Positions 8,832-17,711 of a DNA stretch of 50,358 nt are shown piece by piece. The stretch spans positions 1 to 50,358 of the forward strand of contig DVIS01000006.1 of the NCBI GenBank assembly GCA_018711135.1, read 5' to 3'. The notes beneath the pieces are model-generated. The model had not been told where the DNA came from. It ran no database searches and saw only the letters and a program-made list of their open reading frames with translations. The first letter of the stretch is position 1, and each line of letters opens with the position of its first letter. The DNA is from Candidatus Onthousia faecavium. GTDB lineage: Bacteria; Bacillota_I; Bacilli_A; RF39; UBA660. Made by a program: the position numbers and the translations under genes.

Positions 8832-9809
8832 TTAATTCAAACTCTTTACCTCACTCTTTGTAACTGTAACCTCTGTATCTTTTTGAAAAGAAGTTGGTAA
8901 TGGTTTTTTTAGTAACATTTGATCTATTTGTAACATAACATCACTGCTAAGATCATTAGCAATAATTGTATCTTTATCTAAACTATAATAACCATCACCT
9001 GGTTTAACTCGATAAAGATAGCTCTCATCATAAAAAGATCCATCAGCAAAATAATTAGTATATCGTGCTAAACCTTCTAATACTTTATCCGTAAACTCTG
9101 TATCTATTTGATAATCATATGGTACCGCTAAAGTTACTGTTGGTTGCATTACATCTCCTACTGCCTTTTCAATATCTGAAGGTCCTCTTGATGTAAACGC
9201 ACTATCCATAATAGTAACACCTTTTCTGATATCATCACCACTAACTTTATCATCACTAAAAGAAGCAGCCATTCCTAAAGCTAAAAGATCAGCATGATTA
9301 TTACCATCTTCATAATTAGCAATTACAACAGGTTCATCACCACCATAATTTATAAAGGAAATAAGAGTTTCATCTTGACTGGATGTAAAACTACCAATAT
9401 CCTCTACCTCAAATTTAAGACCAGCCGCATTAAGTTCCATTTGTAAATCATTAAACTGACTATTGTCAAAATTATCATTTACAAGAACAACATTATAAGA
9501 TGATAAAGAGTCAGTACTAGTATTAATTTCTTTATCCTCATTATAATTATTAAACGCTATCGATTCTGGTTCTGATTCTGATATAGGAGGCACCTCTGAA
9601 TCAACTTTAGACCTATCACGATAATTTGATACTGCCCCCAGTGCCATAGTAAGTACAACACCTGCTACCAACATTTTTTTTAAAGAAAACTTAGACTTAT
9701 TTGATTTCTTATAAACATTACGAGAAATCCGCAAATTACTGACCTCTCTTCTATTCACATTTTCCCTTTCTCTTCTATTTTGACTTGGAAATTCAATAAT
9801 CTCTCCCAT
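8832..9809 (-). CDS. Single-span envelope protein of unknown function
   Basis: 325 residues. A basic N-terminal cytoplasmic tail of about 44 residues (many R, K, N) precedes one membrane segment (about 45-62). The extracytoplasmic part has alternating strands and helices: VVLVNDNFD, then an NYGGDEPVVIANYED stretch, then VTLAVPYDYQID, as in a small Rossmann-like or amidase-like fold. Near the C-terminus, YRVKPGDGYYSL resembles the start of a LysM repeat, but the rest of a LysM is not evident. The start has AGGTGAGG seven bases before the ATG. A link to the cell wall is suggested by topology only. Confidence 0.7.
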   Translation of the reverse strand: MGEIIEFPSQNRRERENVNRREVSNLRISRNVYKKSNKSKFSLKKMLVAGVVLTMALGAVSNYRDRSKVDSEVPPISESEPESIAFNNYNEDKEINTSTDSLSSYNVVLVNDNFDNSQFNDLQMELNAAGLKFEVEDIGSFTSSQDETLISFINYGGDEPVVIANYEDGNNHADLLALGMAASFSDDKVSGDDIRKGVTIMDSAFTSRGPSDIEKAVGDVMQPTVTLAVPYDYQIDTEFTDKVLEGLARYTNYFADGSFYDESYLYRVKPGDGYYSLDKDTIIANDLSSDVMLQIDQMLLKKPLPTSFQKDTEVTVTKSEVKSLN

Positions 9810-9820
9810 ATTAACCTCAC

Positions 9821-10159
9821 CTATTTATTTATATTAGAAGCAATTTTATTAAGTAAACTAATTACCTCTCCTAATCCATATATTAAACTACAAAAAACAA
9901 AACTAGCTAGCCAAAACAATAATGTCAACGACAAATTATACTCTGTTCTTGTACAAGTATTAAACATACTAGAAGCCTCACTACAAGCTGGAAACAAATT
10001 GCCTAAAATAACACCAACTACAAATAAGAAAATGAAAAGACATACTGCTAACTGCTGGTAGAAATTATAATCTCTTTTCTTTTGAACCTCTTTACTTATT
10101 TTTTTTAATTTAGGAAGCTCTTTTCTCTCTTCATCAATCTCATCAAACAAGTCTTTCAT
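9821..10159 (-). CDS. Small two-span membrane protein
   Basis: 112 residues. A charged N-terminal helix (about 1-34) is followed by hydrophobic segments near 37-56 and 76-98. The loop between them has two cysteines (PACSEASSMFNTCTR) that could form a disulphide outside the cell. Its ATG overlaps the stop of the upstream gene as ATGA, so the two are translationally coupled. No family is recognised. It is part of the 7918-10890 operon. Confidence 0.7.
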   Translation of the reverse strand: MKDLFDEIDEERKELPKLKKISKEVQKKRDYNFYQQLAVCLFIFLFVVGVILGNLFPACSEASSMFNTCTRTEYNLSLTLLFWLASFVFCSLIYGLGEVISLLNKIASNINK

Positions 10160-10890
10160 TTCTCATCATCTCCATCCTTTTTACTTGGCTTCTTCTCTTC
10201 TTTATCTTTTTCTTTCTCAAAAGCCCCACTTTCTTCTTTTTTATTTTCTTTAACCCTTATTGTTTCTTTTTTTTCTTTACTTTTCTCTTCACTTTTACTC
10301 TCGATATATTCTTTATATAGATAAATATATCTAATTAAGAAGAATTGATACATCGCTTCTAGTAAATAAACTACAACATCTTCAAAGTTATTAACATCAA
10401 TTAAAGAAACAACTAAACTAACCGCAATAATTCCTAACAATAAGTAATAGTACTGACCATTTTTTATTTCAGATAACGGACTATCAGAAAGTTTTAAATC
10501 TCTTCCAATAACTGTATCTGTAAAAAAAGAATAACCAAAATAAAGGGTAACTAAAATATTAAATGATAGATTTAATATTGAAGCAAAACCAAAAGATTGA
10601 AAAATTGTAAAAAGCCCTGCAAAGGTAGATAATAAAAAGAAGACAAAGAACAATACATTTAAGTAATCAAAATATTTTTTACCAAACTTAAATCTAATTA
10701 ATATAAAGTAAATTAAACTAACTAAATAAATACTATTATGATTAATAATTGATCTAAATATCTCTCCTGCTTCCATGTGACTTTGAATAGCAAAAGACTG
10801 TGATAGAATAATTAAAACTACTAATAGACCAATTAAAATAAAAGTAATCATACTAGGACTATCGAAAAAATCTTTTTCATTTTTCTGCAT
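10156..10890 (-). CDS. Multi-span membrane protein with charged tail
   Basis: 244 residues with about six hydrophobic segments (residues 12-190). A strongly charged C-terminal tail of about 45 residues, nearly all K, E, D and S, should be cytoplasmic. It has no enzyme or transporter motif and is not recognised. It is first gene of the envelope operon, with GAGGTGATATA before the ATG and a TACAAT-like -10 at 10908-10913 preceded by TG. It is coupled to the next gene by a four-base overlap. Confidence 0.7.
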   Translation of the reverse strand: MQKNEKDFFDSPSMITFILIGLLVVLIILSQSFAIQSHMEAGEIFRSIINHNSIYLVSLIYFILIRFKFGKKYFDYLNVLFFVFFLLSTFAGLFTIFQSFGFASILNLSFNILVTLYFGYSFFTDTVIGRDLKLSDSPLSEIKNGQYYYLLLGIIAVSLVVSLIDVNNFEDVVVYLLEAMYQFFLIRYIYLYKEYIESKSEEKSKEKKETIRVKENKKEESGAFEKEKDKEEKKPSKKDGDDEK

Positions 10891-10938
10891 TATATCACCT
10901 CACTATTATTGTAACATAAATTATTTATTATTACATAT

Positions 10939-11562
10939 TTAATTAACTAGTACTCTTTCTCTATAAACCTCTTCTTCTTTAACATCATACGCTTTCTTTA
11001 TCTTATTTAAACTACTATACTCTTTTCCATATTTAGCCATTACTTGTTTTATAAATAGTTCTTCTTCATAATATTCATTAAATATCTCTTTCCCATCTAC
11101 AATAATATTATACACGGTATTTTCATCTATATTATCACCTTTCATCTCTTTAGATGACCAATCAGTAATTTTATATATATCATAATCTTCATCTGCAACA
11201 TCCTGTTCATAAATTAAATATTCTCCACAACGTAAAGTTACTTTTTTAGCATTATCTGTAAACTCCACTTTAGATTCATATAAATCACAGTATTTATCTC
11301 CAGAAAAAGCATTTTTCATCTTTGTAACATATCCATCATCAACTAATTCATATAGGTAAACAGTATCAAAATCACTATTTATTTGATAATCTATCGCATT
11401 AATTCCAATTGTTCTAGCATTATATTTAAATACTTGAAACTTTTCATCATCAATAAGTCTGAAGACAACAAATAATAAGATAATTGTTAAAATTAAACAG
11501 ACAACTACTACAGTTAAAAACTCATAACTCCCCCATCCTTTATTATTAACACTTCTCTTCAT
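10939..11562 (-). CDS. Type IV pilin-like protein
   Basis: 207 residues. The N-terminus reads NNKG followed by WGSYEFLTVVVV and a long hydrophobic stretch. Cleavage after the Gly would leave Glu at position 5 of the mature protein, the hallmark of class III (prepilin) signals. A helical segment follows and then a small domain with two cysteines (KYCDLYES and TLRCGEYL) that could form a disulphide. No prepilin peptidase or assembly ATPase is in the window. Its ATG overlaps the ezrA stop as ATGA, so it is co-translated with the division protein. The pilin call rests on the N-terminal pattern. Confidence 0.6.
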   Translation of the reverse strand: MKRSVNNKGWGSYEFLTVVVVCLILTIILLFVVFRLIDDEKFQVFKYNARTIGINAIDYQINSDFDTVYLYELVDDGYVTKMKNAFSGDKYCDLYESKVEFTDNAKKVTLRCGEYLIYEQDVADEDYDIYKITDWSSKEMKGDNIDENTVYNIIVDGKEIFNEYYEEELFIKQVMAKYGKEYSSLNKIKKAYDVKEEEVYRERVLVN

Positions 11563-13262
11563 AGTTTCGTCAACTTTCCTTCAATATTATCATCTACTAA
11601 TTTTAATGTTTCTACACAAACATTTAAAGCACTATCATAGTTTCCTTTAAAAAACAAATTACTAGCTCTATCTAAACCTCTCGCAATATCTTCATGTAGA
11701 AATCTATATCTATTACCATAAACCATAAAAGCTTCACTAATCTTAGCCTTCTTAATCATATTTAAAGTTGTATTATAAAGTTTCAAAACTAAGTCTCTTG
11801 CCGTATCAACTCTTGTATTAAGCGTTTTAATAACAATTGGTTTTCTAGATAATTCTTTAATAACCTCAGCTATCGCTTCATTCGCTTCACTTAACTCCAC
11901 AAAATAATTATCACTAATAATTGGTAATTTAAATTCCCTCATTTTTTCTTTACATTCTTTTAATAGTTTATCTATCTCTAATAACTGTTCTCTAGCTCTT
12001 TGCTCATCCTCATACATATTTCCTAAAGATCTTAAAGATACATCAAGAGTGGATTCTGTTTGTTTAAGTCTAATTGTTAATTCATCTACCTCTTTGGTAA
12101 TCAAAGAATAAGGTGTTGCTTTATTTTTTACTTTATCCACAACTTTTTTATAATCATCTTTAATTGCCGTTAAATCTTTATTAACCTCATTAATAATCTT
12201 AACATCTTCTTCATTAAGATCATACATATTTTTAATATCATCTAATTGATCATATATATCTGTAACAACTTTATTAGTTTTATTTAATTTCTTAGCAAAA
12301 TCATGAATACTTTCTTCGTATACTTTTCTTGATAATCTTTCTTTTTCAAAATCTACAAAGATACTATCTAAGTAATCCATTATCGTTTTTAATTCAAACA
12401 TACAATCTTCAAGATTTAAAACTTTAATTCGATCAAGTATAACACCTACATTTTTTCTAGCTTCTTCAAGGTTATAATCCAAATTTAAGTATTCTATTGG
12501 ATATCCTTTTTCTATCATTTCTTTACTAGTATCACTAACCTCTTTTATTTTTTTAGGTACAAGCTGTTTACTCATAAGCATCAAATCAGGAACCTCATTA
12601 ACAACAATTTCCATATGACTTACCATCGTATCAAGTGCTTTAACAATATGAACTACCTCACTATAAAGGTTATCATCCATCGCTTGTTCAAACTCCAAAA
12701 ATCTCTTTTCTATATTTTCAAGCTGTAACTCTATCGCTTCCGCCATTTCTTCATATAGATTTTTATGGTCATTATATTCTTTATTTAGAGCCCTATATTT
12801 AGTCTTAAGTTTACTAATAATACTACGATATTTCTCTTCACTTAAGGTTATTTCTTTAATCTGATCTAACAAGTCATTCGCTTGTTCTCTAACTTTATAG
12901 ATTTCCATTTCTAATTTAGCAATTCTAAATTTAGCTGTTTTATATTCATGTTTATCTATCAAAGTATCCAACTCAATCAACATATCATCAATTCTAGGAA
13001 TATCTTTATTCTTAATAACATCAAACCGATTCTCCCAGTTTTGATATTTTTCTTCCATTTTTTCGTTTTTTATGATAGGTTCTAATTTAGACAACTCTAA
13101 AAGTACTGGTGTACTTCCAATAAGATTTTTTTCTCTTTCAATACTACTATATATATTTTCATAATATTTTTTCTGTTTTCTTTTTAAAACAGTGATAATA
13201 ACTATTACTAAAAGTATAACCACGACAACTATACTAATAATAATTAAAAGCCTTCCTTCCAT
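11559..13262 (-). CDS. ezrA: Septation ring formation regulator EzrA
   Basis: 567 residues, the usual EzrA size. EzrA is an FtsZ-binding membrane protein that limits Z-ring formation to mid-cell in Bacillota. One N-terminal membrane span (about 4-26) is followed by KRKQKKYYENI. The rest is nearly continuous coiled coil, with the family's early PVLLELSKLEPI and NWENRFDVI segments. The ATG at 13262 is eight bases after GAGG; the GTG at 13271 overlaps that site and is rejected. An extended -10 (TG-A-TATGAT, 13289-13284) lies upstream. The pilin-like gene follows with a four-base overlap. Confidence 0.9.
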   Translation of the reverse strand: MEGRLLIIISIVVVVILLVIVIITVLKRKQKKYYENIYSSIEREKNLIGSTPVLLELSKLEPIIKNEKMEEKYQNWENRFDVIKNKDIPRIDDMLIELDTLIDKHEYKTAKFRIAKLEMEIYKVREQANDLLDQIKEITLSEEKYRSIISKLKTKYRALNKEYNDHKNLYEEMAEAIELQLENIEKRFLEFEQAMDDNLYSEVVHIVKALDTMVSHMEIVVNEVPDLMLMSKQLVPKKIKEVSDTSKEMIEKGYPIEYLNLDYNLEEARKNVGVILDRIKVLNLEDCMFELKTIMDYLDSIFVDFEKERLSRKVYEESIHDFAKKLNKTNKVVTDIYDQLDDIKNMYDLNEEDVKIINEVNKDLTAIKDDYKKVVDKVKNKATPYSLITKEVDELTIRLKQTESTLDVSLRSLGNMYEDEQRAREQLLEIDKLLKECKEKMREFKLPIISDNYFVELSEANEAIAEVIKELSRKPIVIKTLNTRVDTARDLVLKLYNTTLNMIKKAKISEAFMVYGNRYRFLHEDIARGLDRASNLFFKGNYDSALNVCVETLKLVDDNIEGKLTKL

Positions 13263-13366
13263 TACTATCACCTCTACTATAACATCATATCACAAAGTTT
13301 AGTTTAAATCTACTATCTTTTCACCAGTTATACCTGTCTCAATCTGTAAAGTTAAAAAATATGTAA

Positions 13367-13395
13367 TTGTCGAAGATTGGTTTCTATTGTATAAT
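13367..13395 (+). promoter_or_regulatory. Promoter of the zinc-ribbon membrane protein gene
   Basis: TTGTCG at 13367-13372 and TATAAT at 13390-13395 are 17 bases apart. The start codon is 20 bases downstream with AAGGAGGAG before it. Confidence 0.7.
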
Positions 13396-13414
13396 GTGTT
13401 AAGGAGGAGTAAAT

Positions 13415-13819
13415 ATGTATTGTTCAAATTGTGGAAAAGAAGTTGATAAGAACGCTGTTGTATGTATTCATTGTGGTTGTGCTTTGAATAATAACATGCA
13501 AACAAAGAAAAAAGGACACGGCAAAGGTATAGCTAGCATGGTTCTAGGTATCATCGCTATTGTTTTCGCTTTAGCAGCCTTTGGCAATGTAAGTGATGAT
13601 TCATTACGTATTGCCTTAAGATTTACAAGTTCTAGTTATCAATTTGGTTATGCCATTGGTACTGTCTTAATTCAAGGTGTTCTAGCAATTGTTGGTGTTT
13701 GTCTTGCAATTGCTGACAGAAAAACAGAAAAAAATGGTTATAATACTGCCGGCCTTTGGTTAGCAATTATAACATTTATTATGATTGTTATTCAATTTAT
13801 TATGGTTGTAACTTACTAA
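13415..13819 (+). CDS. Zinc-ribbon membrane protein
   Basis: 134 residues. CSNCGKEV and CIHCGCAL at the N-terminus form a CxxC...CxxC zinc ribbon. A short basic linker (TKKKGHGKG) leads to three hydrophobic segments (about 40-58, 78-100, 110-133), as in DUF4190-like proteins. The ribbon should face the cytoplasm. Function is unknown. It is a monocistronic gene with a clear promoter and terminator. Confidence 0.8.
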   Translation: MYCSNCGKEVDKNAVVCIHCGCALNNNMQTKKKGHGKGIASMVLGIIAIVFALAAFGNVSDDSLRIALRFTSSSYQFGYAIGTVLIQGVLAIVGVCLAIADRKTEKNGYNTAGLWLAIITFIMIVIQFIMVVTY

Positions 13820-13842
13820 GAACCCAAAAGGTTCTTTTTTTT
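13818..13842 (+). terminator. Rho-independent terminator
   Basis: AAGAACC pairs with GGTTCTT, followed by a T run. The left arm overlaps the stop codon of the zinc-ribbon gene. Confidence 0.9.
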
Positions 13843-13847
13843 GCTAC

Positions 13848-13876
13848 TTGACAAAAGTAAAGTTTCATACTATGAT
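13848..13876 (+). promoter_or_regulatory. Promoter of rpsD
   Basis: TTGACA at 13848-13853 and TATGAT at 13871-13876 are 17 bases apart. It is among the best -35 matches in the window, as expected for a ribosomal gene. Confidence 0.8.
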
Positions 13877-13882
13877 ATTAGA

Positions 13883-14035
13883 GCATATTAACTTGATACA
13901 GCAATGCTTTACTTTACTTAATGTGTTTTTTAATGAACAGTAACTTTCATGCTGTAAAGCGAAATAAAGACTCCCTAAGTAAATGGTGAAAGCAATTAAT
14001 CAAGAGGATGCAAATATAAGGAAAGGAGTAAGAAA
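13883..14035 (+). ncRNA. Structured rpsD leader, probable S4 autoregulatory RNA
   Basis: The untranslated leader is about 150 bases. Nested pairings are visible: CTTGAT (13892-13897) with ATCAAG (13999-14004), and GCTTTAC (13906-13912) with GTAAAGC (13954-13960). In Bacillus-type bacteria, S4 binds the rpsD leader and represses its own synthesis. Position, length and the segments GTAAAGCG, GACTCCCTAAGTAAATGG and GTGAAAGC fit that element. The match is from memory of the family, not a covariance search. Confidence 0.6.
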
Positions 14036-14638
14036 ATGGCTAGATATACAGGACCTAGTTACAGAAAATCAAGACAATTTGGTTTTTCTTTAACAGAAAC
14101 AGGTAAAGAACTTGCAAAAAGACCTTATGGACCAGGACAACATGGTAATGCTAGACATGGAAAACCTAGTGATTATGGTGTTCAATTAAAGGAAAAACAA
14201 AAATTACGTTTCATGTATGGAATCAATGAAAGACAATTTAAAAAGACTTTCAAAGAAGCTGGTAAATTACCAGGTGTACATGGTACTAATTTCTTGATCT
14301 TACTAGAATCTCGTTTAGACAACTTAGTATATCGTATGGGCTTTGCTACTACTCGCCGTGGAGCTAGACAACTTGTAAACCATGGACATATTACTGTAAA
14401 TGGTAAAAAAGTTGACATTCCTTCATATCGCGTTAAACCAGGTAGTGTTATTGCTTTAAAAGAAAACTCTAAAGATCACAAAGCTGCTAACGAAGCCTTA
14501 ACTAAGGTTACTAAACGTGTTGAATATGTAACTTTTGATGAAAACAAAAAAGAAGGTACTTATGTAAGATATCCTGAAAGAGGAGAACTTAATATGGATA
14601 TCAATGAATCTCTAATAGTTGAATTCTATAACAAATAA
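14036..14638 (+). CDS. rpsD: 30S ribosomal protein S4
   Basis: 200 residues, full length. S4 binds 16S rRNA early in assembly of the small subunit and represses its own mRNA in Bacillota. The N-terminus ([16 protein letters not shown]) and RPYGPGQHG are characteristic. The S4 RNA-binding domain follows at about 90-150 ([19 protein letters not shown], then [15 protein letters not shown]). There are no cysteines, so it is the zinc-independent form. GGAAAGGAG precedes the ATG. Confidence 0.98.
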   Translation: MARYTGPSYRKSRQFGFSLTETGKELAKRPYGPGQHGNARHGKPSDYGVQLKEKQKLRFMYGINERQFKKTFKEAGKLPGVHGTNFLILLESRLDNLVYRMGFATTRRGARQLVNHGHITVNGKKVDIPSYRVKPGSVIALKENSKDHKAANEALTKVTKRVEYVTFDENKKEGTYVRYPERGELNMDINESLIVEFYNK

Positions 14639-14661
14639 AAACTGCTTACTGCAGTTTTTTT
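14637..14661. terminator. Bidirectional terminator of rpsD and the T-box operon
   Basis: ACTGC and GCAGT form the core stem, flanked by an A run and a T run so that it works on both strands. The minus-strand gene at 14646 ends inside it. Confidence 0.85.
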
Positions 14662-16070
14662 ACTTTACTAATTTTTAACTCATTGGCACTAATAAAACTA
14701 TCAACTTGTTTACTTAAATAAGGTAGAGGTATCTCTTCTTCTATCTGTTTCATTGTATCAACTACATATTTAGTAGCATCCCTCAAATTAGGAATATGTA
14801 ACTTTAAAGAAATATATCTTCCATCCTCACAATAGATTTCATTAATATCATTAATAAAGCCATTAATTCTATTATCTAATGTTTCAAGAGAAAAATCATG
14901 ATCAACATATATTGCATCATTTATATAATTATAGGCATCTCCCTTTTTATTTAAATGAACAAGTGAATATGTCCCATTCTCTATATCAAGAAAATAATTA
15001 CCATTAAATTTACCATCACACCCATAAGTCGTAAAAAGAACATGACATTTCTCTATCTCATTATTACCATCTAAATAAATATCACTAGTTAAAGAAGAAT
15101 TATCGATAATATCACTCTTATAAGTAATTCTAGTACTATTAGCTTCTTTCAATTTCATTATTTCTAAATTACGAGCCTTTATCTCTGTATAAAATCTATC
15201 ATCCTTAATAGAAAACAAACCATTTTCAAACTTAAAACCTTTTTTTAACAAATTATAGTTAAATTTATATCTAGAACTATCAATCTTAGTATTAGATAAA
15301 TCATCTTTATAAATAAAACCTCTATAAATATCAAAAAACTTAGAAAGCTTAGATAAACTAATATCTCCATCAATATTAAAAGTTATTTCTCTAACTGCAT
15401 TATGAGATTTAATATTACTCCATTTAACTGCTAAAGCTTTATTAAATATCTCATCATATGTCACATGTTTATTCTTACTATCATCTAAATCTATATCAGG
15501 AACAAGCTCTAATTCTTCCCACCATGATTGTCTCCAAATAGTAAGAACATCATGTGTATCCTTCATTTCTCTAATAAGTAATGGTAATAGAGTATTATAA
15601 TAGTTGTTACTCCTCTTAAAAGTAGAACTAGAAGAAAATAAAATTTCTCTTATATATTTAAATTCATTATATTTTTCCAAATCAATATCATTTCTTAAAT
15701 CCACCACAATATTTTCTTTATCATAACAGTATAAAGCTAAAGAGTCTATTAATTGATCAATCAACTTTTCCATCTCTTTTTCTGTTCTAAATTGTTCTTC
15801 ATCTAATTGCACTAAAACCTCTAAATCTTTCTCATCACAACTTGTATCAATTATAACAACTCCAACACCAATAATTTCATTTCTTACCAACATATAAGCT
15901 TGATAATCACTATTCTCTGAATATGAGATAGAACTTTCTTTAACTATTCTAAGTAAATCCTCATTAATATTTTTTAAATAATCAAAAATATACCAACGTT
16001 CTCTTTCATATTTTTTTAAACTATATTGATATTTTTTATTACCGTTTAAAACTATATTCTTATATTTCAT
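14646..16070 (-). CDS. GNAT-like protein of unknown function
   Basis: 474 residues, soluble. Residues about 40-115 alternate strand and helix (YMLVRNEIIGVGVVIIDTS, then LEVLVQL, then a helix and a YCYDKENIVVDL strand), which recalls a GNAT acetyltransferase fold, but no clear acetyl-CoA loop was found. The C-terminal two thirds is rich in D, N and Y. The ATG at 16070 is chosen because GAGG lies nine bases before it. A TTG at 16085 would be an alternative with no spacing to that site. It overlaps the upstream gene by 11 bases and is last in the T-box operon. Function unknown. Confidence 0.7.
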   Translation of the reverse strand: MKYKNIVLNGNKKYQYSLKKYERERWYIFDYLKNINEDLLRIVKESSISYSENSDYQAYMLVRNEIIGVGVVIIDTSCDEKDLEVLVQLDEEQFRTEKEMEKLIDQLIDSLALYCYDKENIVVDLRNDIDLEKYNEFKYIREILFSSSSTFKRSNNYYNTLLPLLIREMKDTHDVLTIWRQSWWEELELVPDIDLDDSKNKHVTYDEIFNKALAVKWSNIKSHNAVREITFNIDGDISLSKLSKFFDIYRGFIYKDDLSNTKIDSSRYKFNYNLLKKGFKFENGLFSIKDDRFYTEIKARNLEIMKLKEANSTRITYKSDIIDNSSLTSDIYLDGNNEIEKCHVLFTTYGCDGKFNGNYFLDIENGTYSLVHLNKKGDAYNYINDAIYVDHDFSLETLDNRINGFINDINEIYCEDGRYISLKLHIPNLRDATKYVVDTMKQIEEEIPLPYLSKQVDSFISANELKISKVKKLQ

Positions 16071-16413
16071 AAACATTGGCCTCAAACTTTTCTTTAATAA
16101 TCAAAATTATCTCTTTACTAGCTACAATTAAGATATTTTTATCTAAATCTAAGTCCGTAACAAAAGCCATAATCTCTTCTTTATCTATCTTATCAAAACT
16201 ATGAGTTCTCTCTACTACTAACCTATCTCCCACTAAAATAATGGCACTAGAAAAGTCTTTTAAAAGAAAAGAGCTGTAACATTTATCAAACTTAATCCCA
16301 CTTATCTTTAATTTTATTCTTTTCCCAACTTGCACTCCCTCCTCACTAAGAGGAGGATTATTTTTTCCTTCAAAATCTTTGTCTTCTTTAAAGCTTTCTC
16401 TTAAATATAACAT
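16060..16413 (-). CDS. Degenerate histidine-phosphatase-like protein
   Basis: 117 residues. The N-terminus follows the phosphoglycerate mutase/histidine phosphatase pattern: LYLRES, then NPPLSEEGVQVGKRI, then YSSFLLKDFSSA and an ERTHSFD segment. The catalytic RHG is changed to RES, and the second His block (usually SHGG) reads VASKE, so both catalytic histidines are missing. The chain is also short for the family. It probably keeps the fold without phosphatase activity, perhaps as a binding protein. Its ATG overlaps the upstream stop as TAATG. Confidence 0.65.
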   Translation of the reverse strand: MLYLRESFKEDKDFEGKNNPPLSEEGVQVGKRIKLKISGIKFDKCYSSFLLKDFSSAIILVGDRLVVERTHSFDKIDKEEIMAFVTDLDLDKNILIVASKEIILIIKEKFEANVYEI

Positions 16414-17711
16414 TATTCATACCATTCCGTCTCTAAGTCTTTATTATATTGTAAAAAATAAACTCTAAAATCTTTATTATTTCCTCCCAATTCTTTTGAA
16501 GATGTTTGTCCACCAACAAGATAACCATCCTCATTAACTAAAATTGAACTAAAATAAGTATCTCTACTACCTTTCTCTTCCTTTTTCTCTATAAGTTCCA
16601 AATCTTGATCATATTTAGCAATAATACCACTATATCTAAAGACATTATATGTATCAGTAGACTCATCTTCATCTTTTTTATAAGTATGGCCTACTGCTAC
16701 AAGTTCTCCATCATCTATAGCTAACTCATTAAATCTTGCTGCCTTATTATATGCAAGAGTTACCTCATCTACTTTATTACCATCACAATCATATTTAACT
16801 ATTAACGCTTCAGTAACTTTATCTTTATCTTCAGCATCAATATTAGTTGTCATAGATCCTGCTACATAGAAATAATCTCCCATTTTTACTATTGAACTAA
16901 AACCAACAGTATCTGTATAACTATAACTCTTGGTAAAAACAGCTTCCCCATCTAAAGTATATTTAGCAATAATACCATATCGTGTTGCATCTTTACCAAC
17001 CAAATATAAATAGTTATCACTTATAATAGCATCAGTAAAATTAGCTGACTTACTACCTCCATAATTAGCTCTCCATATCTCATTAAGATCAAAATCATAT
17101 TTAATGATTACTGCTCCTCCATTAGGATCAGTCCCAACCACCATATTTTGCAATATACTTTGACCAATAACAATAAAACCATCATCAACCACTAAAATTT
17201 TATTAAACGAAGTATCCCCTGCTATTTGTACTGACTTAGAATCTATCTGCTTCCCATTTTTATCATATAAAACAATTAATCCATCAGTAGCATTATCACT
17301 AACTTGTTGTTCACTATATTGTGCTCCTCCTACAGCAATAAAACCATCATCATAATCAGTAACATAATTAAAGTATGAACTATATCCCTTTGTATAAGCA
17401 CTTTCAAATTCTATTTCAAAGTCACTATTATATTTCGCAAACTTAGCTTTTGTATATTCTTTTTCATAGTCATTAAATTTACTATTTTTAAAATCACTAC
17501 TACCTGCAACTACATAATAATCTTCAATCTGTTTAAAGTCATTAAGAGTATCAATATATCTAATATTTTTCTTATTAAGATAAACATTAATTCCAAGATA
17601 TCCTAATTCTAGAACAATAATTGCAACACATAAGACAATAATAACTCTTAACCATTTTATAATCTTTTTTTGCTCTAAACTAAGTTTTTTCTTATTATCT
17701 TTCTTCTTCAT
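16413..17711 (-). CDS. Membrane-anchored predicted seven-bladed beta-propeller
   Basis: 432 residues. A basic N-terminus and one membrane span (about 22-43) put the rest outside the cell. Seven repeats share a hydrophobic-G core spaced about 50 residues: YYVVAGSS, FIAVGGAQ, FIVIGQSI, YLYLVGKD, YFYVAGSM, ELVAVGHT, GYLVGGQT. Each is followed by a YD-like turn and an acidic strand, as in PQQ/kelch-type propellers. The ATG at 17711 is five bases after GGAGG; upstream starts lack a site. It overlaps tyrS by 17 bases. Its ligand is unknown. Confidence 0.7.
   Translation of the reverse strand: MKKKDNKKKLSLEQKKIIKWLRVIIVLCVAIIVLELGYLGINVYLNKKNIRYIDTLNDFKQIEDYYVVAGSSDFKNSKFNDYEKEYTKAKFAKYNSDFEIEFESAYTKGYSSYFNYVTDYDDGFIAVGGAQYSEQQVSDNATDGLIVLYDKNGKQIDSKSVQIAGDTSFNKILVVDDGFIVIGQSILQNMVVGTDPNGGAVIIKYDFDLNEIWRANYGGSKSANFTDAIISDNYLYLVGKDATRYGIIAKYTLDGEAVFTKSYSYTDTVGFSSIVKMGDYFYVAGSMTTNIDAEDKDKVTEALIVKYDCDGNKVDEVTLAYNKAARFNELAIDDGELVAVGHTYKKDEDESTDTYNVFRYSGIIAKYDQDLELIEKKEEKGSRDTYFSSILVNEDGYLVGGQTSSKELGGNNKDFRVYFLQYNKDLETEWYE

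Noticed and set aside
9780-10061. Plus-strand frame opposite the two-span membrane protein
   Set aside because: Antisense shadow. The minus-strand gene has coupling and a ribosome site.
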